The notes under the pieces: generated by a model
Databases searched by the model: none
The model's input: the letters and a program-made list of their open reading frames with translations, nothing else
Told to the model about the DNA's origin: nothing
Translations under genes and position numbers: made by a program
Origin: Nocardia altamirensis NBRC 108246
GTDB taxonomy: Bacteria > Actinomycetota > Actinomycetes > Mycobacteriales > Mycobacteriaceae
Reading direction: 5' to 3'
Length of the DNA: 64,000 nucleotides
NCBI RefSeq assembly: GCF_001612685.1
Contig: NZ_BDAY01000049.1
Coordinates: 35,523-99,522 of the forward strand
In this document: positions 7,746-16,192 of the stretch, in pieces
Layout: the number at the start of each line of letters is the position of its first letter
How positions within the stretch are numbered: the first letter of the stretch is position 1

Positions 7746-8960
7746 ATGCGGAGCACACTACACTACCGTCACGGATTGAGCTGTGTGACGGGCAGTACGC
7801 ACACATGGACTGTTGAGGCCGTGAAACAGGTCGAATACAAAGTGCGGCTCGTCGATAATCTTTTCGACACCGTCGATCTGCCTATCGACAGTGATTTGAA
7901 AGAATGCCTGGGGGTCGGGGCGCGTCGGCTGATCGTCATCGACGACACAGTGGAAAGAATCTACGGCGAACAGCTCAGGAGTTTCTGCCTGCGCAACGAT
8001 ATCGCGGCAAAGATCGTTCCGGTCGCTGCGAACGAGACCGTCAAAAGGTGGGATTCAGTCGTCGACGTGCTCGATGCGATGGACGAGTTCGGTATCGACC
8101 GTCGCCGTGAGCCCGTCATCGCGGTCGGTGGTGGGGTCCTTACCGACGTTGTCGGCTTCGCAGCCAGCATTTTCCGGCGCGGCACGCCCTATATTCGGGT
8201 CCCGACCACCCTGATCGGACTCGTCGACGCCGGAGTCGGCGTAAAGACAGGGATCAACTACCAACTGGGCAAGAACCGGCTCGGCACCTACGCGCCTGCG
8301 ACGATGACTCTCCTCGATCGCATGTTCTTGCGCACGCTTCCCGACCGTCACATCAGCAACGGTCTGGCAGAGATACTGAAGATGGCGCTCATCAAGTCCG
8401 AAGAGCTGTTCGTTCTTCTCGAGTCCAGCGGCCGTGACGTACGGCTCGACCAGTTCCAAGGCAGCACACCGAACTTGGACGAAGCGGCCCGCAGCATCAT
8501 TGCCGACTCCATCCATTTGATGCTCGAGGAACTGCAACCCAACCTGTGGGAAGCGGACCTGGAACGCTGCGTCGACTACGGGCATACGTTCAGTCCCACC
8601 ATCGAGATGCATACCCTGCCTGCGCTGCTGCACGGCGAAGCAGTCTGCATCGACATGGCCCTCACGACCGCCATCGCGCTGCTGCGCGGGTACGTCACGC
8701 CGTCGGAGGCCGATCGAATCTATGCCGTCATGGCAACCTTGGGCCTGCCACTCTGGAACGACGTGCTTACGCAGCCTGGCATCCTCGAGCAGGCGCTCGC
8801 GGAGACCGTCCGCCACCGCGACGGCAGGCAGAGGCTGCCGCTGCCCGTCGGCATAGGCCGGCACCGATTCGTCAACGATGTGACCGCTGGGGAGCTGCAG
8901 GCAGGCGTCCATCATCTGCAAACAGCAGCCAGGGGAATTGCGGCTGTCGCGGCAGGATAG
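7746..8960 (+). CDS. Sugar phosphate cyclase, probably 2-epi-5-epi-valiolone synthase type
   Basis: NAD- and metal-dependent cyclase of the dehydroquinate-synthase superfamily, here probably cyclising sedoheptulose 7-phosphate to a C7 cyclitol. Motifs: AVGGGVLTDVVGFAAS, IRVPTTLIGLVDAGVGVKTG, KNRLGTYAP, DYGHTFSPTIEM and LLHGEAVCIDM. The VDAGVGVKTG segment, the following KNRLG and the FSPTIEM...LLHGEAV region match EEVS/ValA-like cyclases; a primary-metabolism AroB would read VDSSVGGKT. The related desmethyl-4-deoxygadusol synthases and EVS cannot be excluded by eye. 404 residues, normal for the family. ATG 7746 has no strong ribosome site; GTG 7785 is an alternative. First gene of the cluster. 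Confidence 0.85.
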   Translation: MRSTLHYRHGLSCVTGSTHTWTVEAVKQVEYKVRLVDNLFDTVDLPIDSDLKECLGVGARRLIVIDDTVERIYGEQLRSFCLRNDIAAKIVPVAANETVKRWDSVVDVLDAMDEFGIDRRREPVIAVGGGVLTDVVGFAASIFRRGTPYIRVPTTLIGLVDAGVGVKTGINYQLGKNRLGTYAPATMTLLDRMFLRTLPDRHISNGLAEILKMALIKSEELFVLLESSGRDVRLDQFQGSTPNLDEAARSIIADSIHLMLEELQPNLWEADLERCVDYGHTFSPTIEMHTLPALLHGEAVCIDMALTTAIALLRGYVTPSEADRIYAVMATLGLPLWNDVLTQPGILEQALAETVRHRDGRQRLPLPVGIGRHRFVNDVTAGELQAGVHHLQTAARGIAAVAAG

Positions 8961-9015
8961 CTCTTCCCGATTGGTTCGGCGTCGGGCTCGGAGCACACTG
9001 AAATGGGGGACGAAT

Positions 9016-10359
9016 ATGACCGGCACGGTCAACGAAGTATTTCCGGACAGCGTCGAAACGACAGCGAGTTTGTCAGCAGCCGCCAGCGAAATTCCGACGG
9101 TGTGGCATGTCAACAGTACGGCGCGAGGTGGTGGCGTTGCCGAACTGCTTGTTGCCACGATGGGTGCGCATCGGCGCAACCGAGTGCCCGCCCGATGGCT
9201 GGCGACTGAAGCCGATCCCGAATTCTTTGCACTGACAAAGCGTCTGCACCACAGGCTCCACGGCAGCGTCGATTCCTTCGGCCGGCTCGGAGCCGCAGAC
9301 AGCTCCCGCTACGAGCGGACTACGGAATCGCAGGCGCGGCACGTGTTGCAGTACGTTGAACCAGGGGACATCTGCGTTTTGCACGATCCGCAGACGCTGG
9401 GCATGGCACCGCATCTGATAGATGCAGGAATACCGACAGCATGGCGGTGTCATATCGGTACGACTACCAGCAGCAGCTCGCTCGATGAAGCATGGCTCTT
9501 CTTGCAACCGTACCTTCGGCAGAGTATGCCCTGCGCGTTCTCGGTGCCGTCCTACATTCCACCCGACATGGCGGCCATGTCGACGATGATCATCCCTCCT
9601 GCGATTGATCCACACAGTGCGAAGAATCAGTTTCTCGGGACTGGAGATATCGATCGCATATTGGCCGATATAGGTCTGTATGATGGATTCGTAGCATCAG
9701 GTCTGGCCGCAGTGCAACAGATCGAACACCTGCCGCGCAATGCGCAAGTCGTTCTCCAGGTGTCACGGTGGGATCCTCTCAAAGACATGCGCGGGGTGCT
9801 GGACGCGTTTGCGTTATCGGCTTCGCGAGGCCATGAGGCGCACCTGGTCCTTGCGGGACCCGATCCGCAAGATATTCCCGACGATCCGGAGGGCGCCGAG
9901 ATCTATCACGCGGTGCGCACGGCGTGGGAAGAACTTCCCGTCGAGCTACGCCGCAGGTGTCACCTGGTGACGCTGTCGCTGAAGAATTCGGTCGCCAACG
10001 CCCGGATCGTGAATGCACTGCAGAGACGGGCGACGGTGGTCGTCCAGAAGAGTCTGCAGGAAGGTTTCGGGCTCACGGTCACCGAAGCCATGTGGAAGGC
10101 GAAACCCATCGTCGCCAGCCGGGTCGGCGGTATCCGGAGCCAGATTCGGTCAGGGGTCGAGGGATTGCTCATCGATCCCGCCGACATCGATGAATGTGCC
10201 GAGGCCATTGCTGTGCTCCTGGCCGACGACACGGTGGCACGCAGCCTGGGGCGAGCGGCCCGTCGACGCTGCCGCGACGAATTCGTTGTCGACAAAGAAT
10301 TCGCGCGGTACACGGAACTGTACGACGTGCTCTCCGGGCAGTATGTCGGGAGTCGGTGA
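9016..10359 (+). CDS. GT4 retaining glycosyltransferase, TreT/trehalose-phosphorylase-like
   Basis: 447 residues. The N-terminal half has WHVNSTARGGGVAELL, FFALTKRLHHRLHG, HDPQTLGMAPHLI, WRCHIGTT and IIPPAIDPHSAKN, the signature order of trehalose synthase TreT and trehalose phosphorylases, which join glucose from NDP-glucose or glucose 1-phosphate to a sugar hydroxyl. The C-terminal GT-B domain has QVSRWDPLKDM and the EX7E-type motif QEGFGLTVTEAM. ATG 9016 follows GGGGGAC. Lying 55 bp behind the cyclase, it is inferred to glycosylate the cyclitol, perhaps giving a trehalose-like pseudodisaccharide. Confidence 0.8.
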   Translation: MTGTVNEVFPDSVETTASLSAAASEIPTVWHVNSTARGGGVAELLVATMGAHRRNRVPARWLATEADPEFFALTKRLHHRLHGSVDSFGRLGAADSSRYERTTESQARHVLQYVEPGDICVLHDPQTLGMAPHLIDAGIPTAWRCHIGTTTSSSSLDEAWLFLQPYLRQSMPCAFSVPSYIPPDMAAMSTMIIPPAIDPHSAKNQFLGTGDIDRILADIGLYDGFVASGLAAVQQIEHLPRNAQVVLQVSRWDPLKDMRGVLDAFALSASRGHEAHLVLAGPDPQDIPDDPEGAEIYHAVRTAWEELPVELRRRCHLVTLSLKNSVANARIVNALQRRATVVVQKSLQEGFGLTVTEAMWKAKPIVASRVGGIRSQIRSGVEGLLIDPADIDECAEAIAVLLADDTVARSLGRAARRRCRDEFVVDKEFARYTELYDVLSGQYVGSR

Positions 10360-10429
10360 ATCATGAACTGTCACAACAGCATTCTCGTCCACTCGGGCTG
10401 CGCGGATCCAGCGGCAGGAGCCGAATTCG

Positions 10430-11182
10430 ATGCCGGGTGAACTGTCGATTGCCAGCCTCGGCTGTCCTTCCGAGGTCCACGGAGTGCACGGCGCCGCTGG
10501 TCGCACGCAATGGCATTCGATCGTCAACGGACATGGTTTGACCGGCACCTACGAGGCGGTCGAGTGGGCATGCGTTCCGGTGGGTGGCCTCAGCGGGGAA
10601 CATCGGCACAGCCGCACCGAGGAGGTTTACCTGGTGCTCAGCGGTTCCGGTCTGATGACCCTGAACGGCGAACCCCATCCTGTTCGCGCCAGGGATGTCG
10701 TCTTGACCGGTCTCGGCGCCACCCATTCGCTGCGCAACGTCGGGGAGACCGACCTTGCCTGGCTCACGATCGAGATCACGACTGCGCGGACCGTCGAACT
10801 GGCCAACGCGGGAAAGGAATGGAATCCGATGGCAGCCAACCCCGAACCGCCGGGGCTCACCTCGATCGTCAGACTCGACAAAGGTGGGAAAGTCGACCCG
10901 CGTCCCACCCTGGAGGGCGCACTGCGGGAGATATCTCGACACACCGTCGAGCCCGGCATGTCGATCCACTTCGACGGCGACGGAGCCGAGCATGTGGTGT
11001 TCGTCCTCGGCGGATGTGGCTATGCCAGCAGTGAATCGGTGGCGGCGCTACCTATTTCGGCTGGAACGGCAGTGACCACCTCGCTGGGAGAAAGCCTGCA
11101 GGTCGGGGCCGACGACGAGATGGAGTTGGTGTCCGCGGTATTTCGACCGGTGCACCGCGGGTCTCGGGGAACGACCCGATGA
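10430..11182 (+). CDS. Bicupin protein
   Basis: 250 residues forming two cupin barrels. The first (~40-115) has a good metal site: GEHRHSRTEEVYLVLSGSG, that is HxH, Glu, Gly, then a later His in LGATHSLRN. The second (~150-235) keeps EPGMSIHFDGDGAEHVVFVLGG but is degenerate, with fewer metal ligands. Cupins in natural-product operons act as isomerases, epimerases, dioxygenases or dehydratases; the reaction here cannot be read from sequence. ATG 10430 follows GCAGGAG with a 9-10 base spacing; the stop overlaps the next start (ATGA). Confidence 0.75.
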   Translation: MPGELSIASLGCPSEVHGVHGAAGRTQWHSIVNGHGLTGTYEAVEWACVPVGGLSGEHRHSRTEEVYLVLSGSGLMTLNGEPHPVRARDVVLTGLGATHSLRNVGETDLAWLTIEITTARTVELANAGKEWNPMAANPEPPGLTSIVRLDKGGKVDPRPTLEGALREISRHTVEPGMSIHFDGDGAEHVVFVLGGCGYASSESVAALPISAGTAVTTSLGESLQVGADDEMELVSAVFRPVHRGSRGTTR

Positions 11183-11601
11183 TCGTCACCACGCTCCGAT
11201 CGGCAACCACAGTGTCCGGACCGGAAGGCATTGCGCGGGAATGGCGCTCACTGGCGCGGCGCGGAATGCTTTTCAGTGAATGCGAATCCATCGATCATCT
11301 CGTACTGCACCCCGGGGCAGAGCTGACCACTTGCCCGCCGGCGAGAGTGGCGACAGTGTGGTACGTCATCCGCGGACGCTGCCGGATGCTCGGTCCTGAC
11401 GGCAGTGTTCGGCATCGCTTGGGCGACAACGATTTAGCCCTCGTGCCGCCCGGTGTCGAGGTGAAGCTGTCGGCTACTGATATCACTCACCTACTCGCGA
11501 TCGTCACGTTGTCCGACACCGTTGCCCGCAGCCTGCCCCCGCGCTTGCCGTGCATGGAATTCCCCGCGGACGAGCCGCTCGGACGGGACATCGTCCGATG
11601 A
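11179..11601 (+). CDS. Single-domain cupin lacking the usual metal ligands
   Basis: 140 residues with a cupin core from about 35 to 110 (TVWYVIRGRCRMLGPDG, then GDNDLALVPPGVEVKL). The first cupin motif, which should carry HxH and Glu, reads PPARVATVWY, so metal binding is doubtful and the protein may be structural, ligand-binding or use a different chemistry. It overlaps both the preceding bicupin gene and the following VOC gene by 4 bp (ATGA), so the three are almost certainly co-translated. Confidence 0.65.
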   Translation: MIVTTLRSATTVSGPEGIAREWRSLARRGMLFSECESIDHLVLHPGAELTTCPPARVATVWYVIRGRCRMLGPDGSVRHRLGDNDLALVPPGVEVKLSATDITHLLAIVTLSDTVARSLPPRLPCMEFPADEPLGRDIVR

Positions 11602-12179
11602 CCGAATCGCAGCACGCGACCTCCGACCGAGAGCTCCCCGGCGGCGGTATCCCCACCGCGGTGAACGTCGATCATGTCGCCTACACCGTTCCCGATCTGC
11701 AGCAGGCTATCGACTTCTTCGTCACCGTTCTCGGCGCCGAACTGCTGTATCGGGAGCCGACGGTTCGGTCCATCGGCGATACGTGGATGACGGATGCCTT
11801 GAATGTGCATCCCGAGTCCGAAGCCGATATCGCGGCACTCCGCCTCGGGCCGACACTGAATGTCGAACTGTTCGAATATCGGGCGCCGGATCAGCGCAAG
11901 ACCATGCCGCGCAACAGCGATATCGGTGGACACCATCTCGCGTTCTTCGTCACCGACATCGATCTTGCGACGGACTATCTCCGCAGCCAAGACGGAGTCC
12001 GCGTGCTCGGCGATCCGAAGGCGGTTGAGCACGGTCCGATCGCAGGGGACCGGTGGGTGTACTTCCTGAGCCCATGGGGCATGCAACTCGAGCTCATCCA
12101 GCTCCCCGCACAGCTGCCTTACGAAAAACACACGCCGTACCGCCGATTCGGGCCGTGCCGGTCGTGGGACGAACGATAA
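11598..12179 (+). CDS. VOC (glyoxalase/bleomycin-resistance fold) protein, candidate cyclitol epimerase
   Basis: 193 residues. Two beta-alpha-beta-beta-beta modules carry metal-site residues of the vicinal oxygen chelate superfamily: NVDHVAYTVPDL (His), GGHHLAFFVTDID (His) and SPWGMQLELIQLP (Glu). In the cetoniacytone pathway, CetB, a VOC protein, epimerises 2-epi-5-epi-valiolone made by the cyclase CetA (established for that system). A VOC gene in a cyclase operon therefore suggests the same step here; this is inference. The ATG at 11598 overlaps the cupin stop. Confidence 0.7.
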   Translation: MTESQHATSDRELPGGGIPTAVNVDHVAYTVPDLQQAIDFFVTVLGAELLYREPTVRSIGDTWMTDALNVHPESEADIAALRLGPTLNVELFEYRAPDQRKTMPRNSDIGGHHLAFFVTDIDLATDYLRSQDGVRVLGDPKAVEHGPIAGDRWVYFLSPWGMQLELIQLPAQLPYEKHTPYRRFGPCRSWDER

Positions 12180-12206
12180 AACGGCACTCGACAGGAGGAA
12201 ATCAGC

Positions 12207-13088
12207 ATGGAGGTTGGGCTGGCGCTGCCGGCAGCGGTCTCGACGTCGCGAAGTCCGGCCTTGCCGATCCTGGCTCGCGAAGCCGAGGACATGGGAGCGG
12301 CCTCATTGTGGGTGAATGATCACCTCGCAATGGTCAGGCATCCCAGTTCGCCGTATCCATACAGCACCGACGGAACCATCGACTGGGATCCGGCGGCCCC
12401 GCAGCTGGAGGCAATGACTGTGCTCGCGCACGTCGCGGCGAGCACGGCCACCATCCGGCTCGGCACAGCGGCATTGATACTCCCGCAACGTAATCCGATC
12501 GAACTGGCGAAGACATCCGCCACCGTCGATGTGCTGTCGGGCGGTCGGTTGTCGCTCGGTGTCGGCGCCGGTTGGCACTCCGATGAAATGGAACTACTCG
12601 GATACAGCTTCCACGATCGTGGGTTCCGCATGGAGGAGGACATCCGGGTCCTGCGCGCGTGCTGGCGCGGCGACGTCGCGCCCTTCGACGGCATTTACAC
12701 CCATATCCCGCCCGATGTTCTCATGTACCCGACGCCGCATCAGGTCGGCGGTCCGCCGGTGCTTGTCGCAGGCATGAGCCGTATCGCTCGGAACCGGGCC
12801 GTCGCCCTTGGCGATGGCTGGCTGGCGGCTGTCCGGGTCGACGGCATCGGCTCCGCGAGGCTGGCGTCCGATCTTCGTTCGATCGGCACTCGGCGGCCCG
12901 CTGGATTCCGCACGGCGGTAAAGCTCAATTGTGCGGGCAGCACCGACAACGAGATTCATGCGGCCGCGAATGTGGCGCGCAATATCGGATTCGACGAATT
13001 GATCCTCGACATTCCCTGGTCCGACGCGCGCCGACCGCTGCGCGTGCTCGAATCATTGTTGCGCGCGCCCGCCGGAACGCTCCGTTGA
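12207..13088 (+). CDS. LLM-class (F420-dependent type) oxidoreductase
   Basis: 293-residue TIM-barrel protein of the luciferase-like monooxygenase superfamily: GLALPAAVSTSR near the N-terminus, SLWVNDHLAM, TIRLGTAALILPQRNPIELAK, LSGGRLSLGVGAGWHSDEM, then GGPPVLVAGMSRIARNRA. In F420-producing actinobacteria this branch usually uses F420 rather than flavin; the cofactor is inferred. ATG 12207 has an excellent ribosome site (GGAGGAA). In the cluster it could reduce or oxidise a cyclitol ketone or alkene. Confidence 0.8.
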   Translation: MEVGLALPAAVSTSRSPALPILAREAEDMGAASLWVNDHLAMVRHPSSPYPYSTDGTIDWDPAAPQLEAMTVLAHVAASTATIRLGTAALILPQRNPIELAKTSATVDVLSGGRLSLGVGAGWHSDEMELLGYSFHDRGFRMEEDIRVLRACWRGDVAPFDGIYTHIPPDVLMYPTPHQVGGPPVLVAGMSRIARNRAVALGDGWLAAVRVDGIGSARLASDLRSIGTRRPAGFRTAVKLNCAGSTDNEIHAAANVARNIGFDELILDIPWSDARRPLRVLESLLRAPAGTLR

Positions 13089-13099
13089 GAGAAAGAGTA

Positions 13100-13900
13100 A
13101 TGAATAGTATGCCTGGCACAATGCCGCGTCGATTCGAGGGGTTGCGCTGTCTGGTCACCGGCGGCACACGTGGAATCGGCCACGCAGTCGCCGAGCGGCT
13201 CGCCATCGAGGGCGGGCACGTCACCATCACCGGGCGTGACATCGATTCCGTTGGCCTGGCAGCCGATTCGTTGGCCGCCGCAACGGGTGGGCACGTTCAA
13301 GGTCTGGCCTGCGACCTGTCCGACCCGGATTTGATCCGTGCGATGACCGACGAAATCGGTTGTGCCGGAAGCCCGCTGGACGTCTTGATAAACAACGCAG
13401 GAACGGCCACCATCAACCGCTTCACGGATATCACACTCGAGGAGCTCGACACCGTGCTTTCGGTGAACCTTCGAGGAACCTTCCTGCTTACCCAGCAGTG
13501 CGTTCGGATGATGTTCGCGGACGATGCGAACATCGTCAATGTATCCAGCCAAGCTGGTTATCAAGGACAACCTCTGGTTTCGCACTATTCGGCGAGCAAG
13601 GCCGCGTTGCTCGGTCTGACGAAATCGCTTGCCAAGGAGCTGGCGCCCCGCATACGTGTCAATGCCGTCTGCCCGGGCATCATCGAAACCGATCTTATCG
13701 AAGCCGATTTTCTTCGGCAGTCGGAAATACTCGATCAGACACCGGGTGCGGTGCGCGATCGGACCCTCGGATCCATCCCGCTGGGCAGGTTTCAGGCCGC
13801 GGATCGCATCGCCGCCGCTGTGGCCTACCTGGGTTCACGGGAGGCTGCCGACATCACTGGGCAGACCGTTCATGTCAGCGGTGGGATGACGATGACGTGA
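13100..13900 (+). CDS. SDR-family oxidoreductase
   Basis: 266-residue classical short-chain dehydrogenase/reductase. It has the nucleotide motif TGGTRGIG (20-27), NNAG (98-101) and the catalytic set Ser150, Tyr163, Lys167 in SHYSASK, then the VCPGIIETDL segment and a C-terminal ITGQTVHVSGGM. NAD(P) choice is unclear. ATG 13100 follows GAGAGAAAG; ATG 13109 is an alternative. Presumed to act on the cyclitol intermediate. Its stop overlaps a possible GTG start of the exporter gene (GTGA). Confidence 0.85.
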   Translation: MNSMPGTMPRRFEGLRCLVTGGTRGIGHAVAERLAIEGGHVTITGRDIDSVGLAADSLAAATGGHVQGLACDLSDPDLIRAMTDEIGCAGSPLDVLINNAGTATINRFTDITLEELDTVLSVNLRGTFLLTQQCVRMMFADDANIVNVSSQAGYQGQPLVSHYSASKAALLGLTKSLAKELAPRIRVNAVCPGIIETDLIEADFLRQSEILDQTPGAVRDRTLGSIPLGRFQAADRIAAAVAYLGSREAADITGQTVHVSGGMTMT

Positions 13901-15180
13901 CCAGACGGCCACGCCGTCAACAATATTCGACACGATCCTGGATCTATCCGAAAGCGTCATTGGTGAACAGTTACAAAGAAGCGGTCGCGACTGTTTTCAG
14001 TCTCCGCACGTGGGCGCAGTTGGGGCTGCTTGCCTTCGCTACGTTCATGTACGTCACATTCGAGTTGTACCCGGTGGGGATCATTCCGACCATTGCGGCG
14101 GATCTGCAGGTCTCCGAGTCCAAGATCGGGCTGCTTGTCAGTGGGTACGCGATTGTGGCTGCCGCCGCTACTTTTCCGGCGGTTGCATTGGCATCGCGGA
14201 TATCTCGCAAGCAGGCAATGCTTCTTGCCTTGGGGTTCCTGATAGCTTCCGAGTTTCTTGCCGCCGTGGCGATTGATTACAACCAGATGGTCGGCAGTCG
14301 GGTGCTGGCGGCCGCGACTCATGGGCTGTTCTGGTCGCTGGTGATACCTGTTGCCACCGCGACCATTCCGCGGGAAAGAATCGGGCTCGCTACCTCCATT
14401 GTCTTCGCTGGAGTATCGCTCGCCACTATCGTCGGCGTTCCCGCGAGCACTGCGCTCAGCAATATGGTCGGCTGGCACACGACCGCCGTCATCCTTGCGA
14501 TCGGCACGATTGCGACCACGGTCGGGCTCTATTTCTCGCTTCCTGGCGATATCCGTGACGGCGCTGACGATGTCGATGCCACAGTCCGTGCACAAGACTG
14601 CCGATCCGACGTCCGATATCAATGGGTGCGAGCCGGGATCATCTGCTTCTTCACCTTGACACTGGTCGCCGCGCACTTCGTGGCGTACACGTACTTTTCG
14701 CTGATCGTCTTCCGGGTGGTGGGAAATGCTGATTCGGTCGCGATATTTCTGGCGATCTTCGGCATCGCCGGCGCCGCGGCCACAGTTCTGTTCGGTCGAT
14801 ACAACGACGCCAGCCCACAAGGATCGGCATTCGCCATGGTCGGGGTCTATTGCCTTGCGGCACTGGGGCTTCTTCTCGGGTGGCTCGACCTACCCCTCAT
14901 GGTGCGTTACGCCATGCTCACCCTCGCCATGATCGCTTGGGGTGGTGCGACCGCCGCGGTAGCTCCGATATTTCAGTCGGCGATCATCCGGTCCGCAAAG
15001 GACGTGCAGGAGCGCGCCTCGGCGGTCTACGTCACGTGTTTCCAGATCGGCATCGCCGCGGGTTCGGCGATCGGCGCCGCCATCGTCGGCGCGTCACTGT
15101 TCTGGCTGCCGATGGTGATGTTGGTGGTGTCCGCCTGCACCCTCGCCGGAATAATGCGCTTCCGGCATGCGTACGCCTAG
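13897..15180 (+). CDS. MFS transporter, DHA1-like, presumed exporter of the cluster product
   Basis: About 12 membrane segments starting with WAQLGLLAFATFMYVTFELY; loop 2-3 shows the SRISRKQAM basic cluster typical of MFS, and the last segments include MVMLVVSACTLAGIM. Two starts are possible: GTG 13897, overlapping the SDR stop by 4 bp as elsewhere in this operon (427 aa, basic N-terminus), or GTG 13963 (405 aa, start just before segment 1). I chose the overlap. It ends the cluster, facing a convergent TerB-like gene, and probably exports or confers tolerance to the product. Confidence 0.8.
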   Translation: MTRRPRRQQYSTRSWIYPKASLVNSYKEAVATVFSLRTWAQLGLLAFATFMYVTFELYPVGIIPTIAADLQVSESKIGLLVSGYAIVAAAATFPAVALASRISRKQAMLLALGFLIASEFLAAVAIDYNQMVGSRVLAAATHGLFWSLVIPVATATIPRERIGLATSIVFAGVSLATIVGVPASTALSNMVGWHTTAVILAIGTIATTVGLYFSLPGDIRDGADDVDATVRAQDCRSDVRYQWVRAGIICFFTLTLVAAHFVAYTYFSLIVFRVVGNADSVAIFLAIFGIAGAAATVLFGRYNDASPQGSAFAMVGVYCLAALGLLLGWLDLPLMVRYAMLTLAMIAWGGATAAVAPIFQSAIIRSAKDVQERASAVYVTCFQIGIAAGSAIGAAIVGASLFWLPMVMLVVSACTLAGIMRFRHAYA

Positions 15181-15217
15181 AACGAGATCCGCACGGTGCG
15201 GCCGGCCGATCGAAGGA

Positions 15218-15703
15218 TCAGAGCCCGAAGTCCTGCGGGTTCAGCCGGAGTGTCTGGCAGGCCTCGCGGACGGCGGCGATTTCGGCTTGATCGAAGGTGC
15301 CGTCCGCGCTGCCGATCATGATGCCGATCTGGATGACCGCGTTCGCCTCGGTCGGCTTCTTCGCGGCCTTGCCGATCTGCTGTAGGACATACGCGCGGCC
15401 GAAGGCGGGGTCGCTGGTCAGGCGGTTGCAGTTGTCGTCGAACAGGGCGCGCAACTCGTCGGTCGGAAAGTTCTGCAGCACTTGATCGGCGGCGATGAGG
15501 TTGGCCACCTTCATCCGTTCGGCCTGGTCGATGCTGCCGTCGGCCGCCGCGACCAGCGCGCAGATGCCCATGCTCGCGTCGCGGAAGGAACCGCCGCGCA
15601 GATCGTTCTTCTTGGCCTGCAACTGCGCCTGCCACTTCGGCGCGTTCTCCACCAGCGTGCTGATCAAGGTGGCGTTGGACATCAGGCGGCGCAAGAAGGC
15701 CAT
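15218..15703 (-). CDS. TerB-like (tellurite-resistance fold) protein
   Basis: 161 residues, all-helical, with two acidic motifs typical of TerB: VAAADGSIDQAERMKV and GSADGTFDQAEIAAV. TerB-domain proteins occur with tellurite-resistance and stress-response modules, but stand-alone actinobacterial copies have no known function. ATG 15703 was chosen over a GTG-type extension to 15736 because GGGAG lies 6 bases upstream on the minus strand. No other ter genes are nearby. Confidence 0.8.
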   Translation of the reverse strand: MAFLRRLMSNATLISTLVENAPKWQAQLQAKKNDLRGGSFRDASMGICALVAAADGSIDQAERMKVANLIAADQVLQNFPTDELRALFDDNCNRLTSDPAFGRAYVLQQIGKAAKKPTEANAVIQIGIMIGSADGTFDQAEIAAVREACQTLRLNPQDFGL

Positions 15704-15814
15704 GACCGACTCCCGGAGCAAGGTTCGGGCAGGCACGCGGCACCCGAACTAGGACGAATATCCGGACGGTAGCAGACCGAACGCCGAACAGTCTCGGCGG
15801 CAACAGGTTCGATA

Positions 15815-16168
15815 TCAGGCCCCTGGCCAGTCGCGGACCAGGTCGAGCAGCCCGGGGAAGCGGGCATCGAGGTCGTCGATGCGGACCTTGCTGCGGCGCT
15901 CGAGCCCGTAGCGCTGCTGTCTGGTCACGCCCGCTTCACGCAGCACCCGGAAGTGGTGGGTGAGCGTGGATTTCGGGCGGTCGATGCCGAACCAGCCGCA
16001 CGAGCGGTCGGTGTCGGGGGATTCCAGCAGGAGCTTCTGAATCATGGTGAGCCGCAGTGGATCGCTGAGCGCCGCGAGCACGTGGTCGAGCCGCAGGTCG
16101 GCGCGGTCCGGTTCGGGAAGGCGGGTGTCCGGCGCCGCGGTGTCCGCCGCGCGGGTGGCCGATGGCAT
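15815..16168 (-). CDS. ArsR/HTH_20-type winged-helix regulator
   Basis: 117 residues with LDHVLAALSDPLRLTMIQKL and the recognition-helix region PKSTLTHHFRVLREAGVT, typical of ArsR-family repressors. Two Cys residues are not arranged as the classic metal-binding CxC motif, so the inducer need not be a metal. It is divergent from the MFS gene at 16272, and the 103-bp gap holds three inverted repeats, a standard repressor/efflux pair layout. Confidence 0.85.
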   Translation of the reverse strand: MPSATRAADTAAPDTRLPEPDRADLRLDHVLAALSDPLRLTMIQKLLLESPDTDRSCGWFGIDRPKSTLTHHFRVLREAGVTRQQRYGLERRSKVRIDDLDARFPGLLDLVRDWPGA

Positions 16169-16192
16169 CGGGTCTCCTTGGCTCGACTGCTC

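Noticed and set aside
7746..8960. Primary-metabolism 3-dehydroquinate synthase (aroB)
   Set aside because: The active-site stretch reads VDAGVGVKTG and KNRLG rather than VDSSVGGKT and KNMIG, and there are no aro genes around it.
13360..13896. N-terminal extension of the cluster MFS transporter
   Set aside because: It overlaps the SDR coding region in another frame; MFS topology starts only after 13960.
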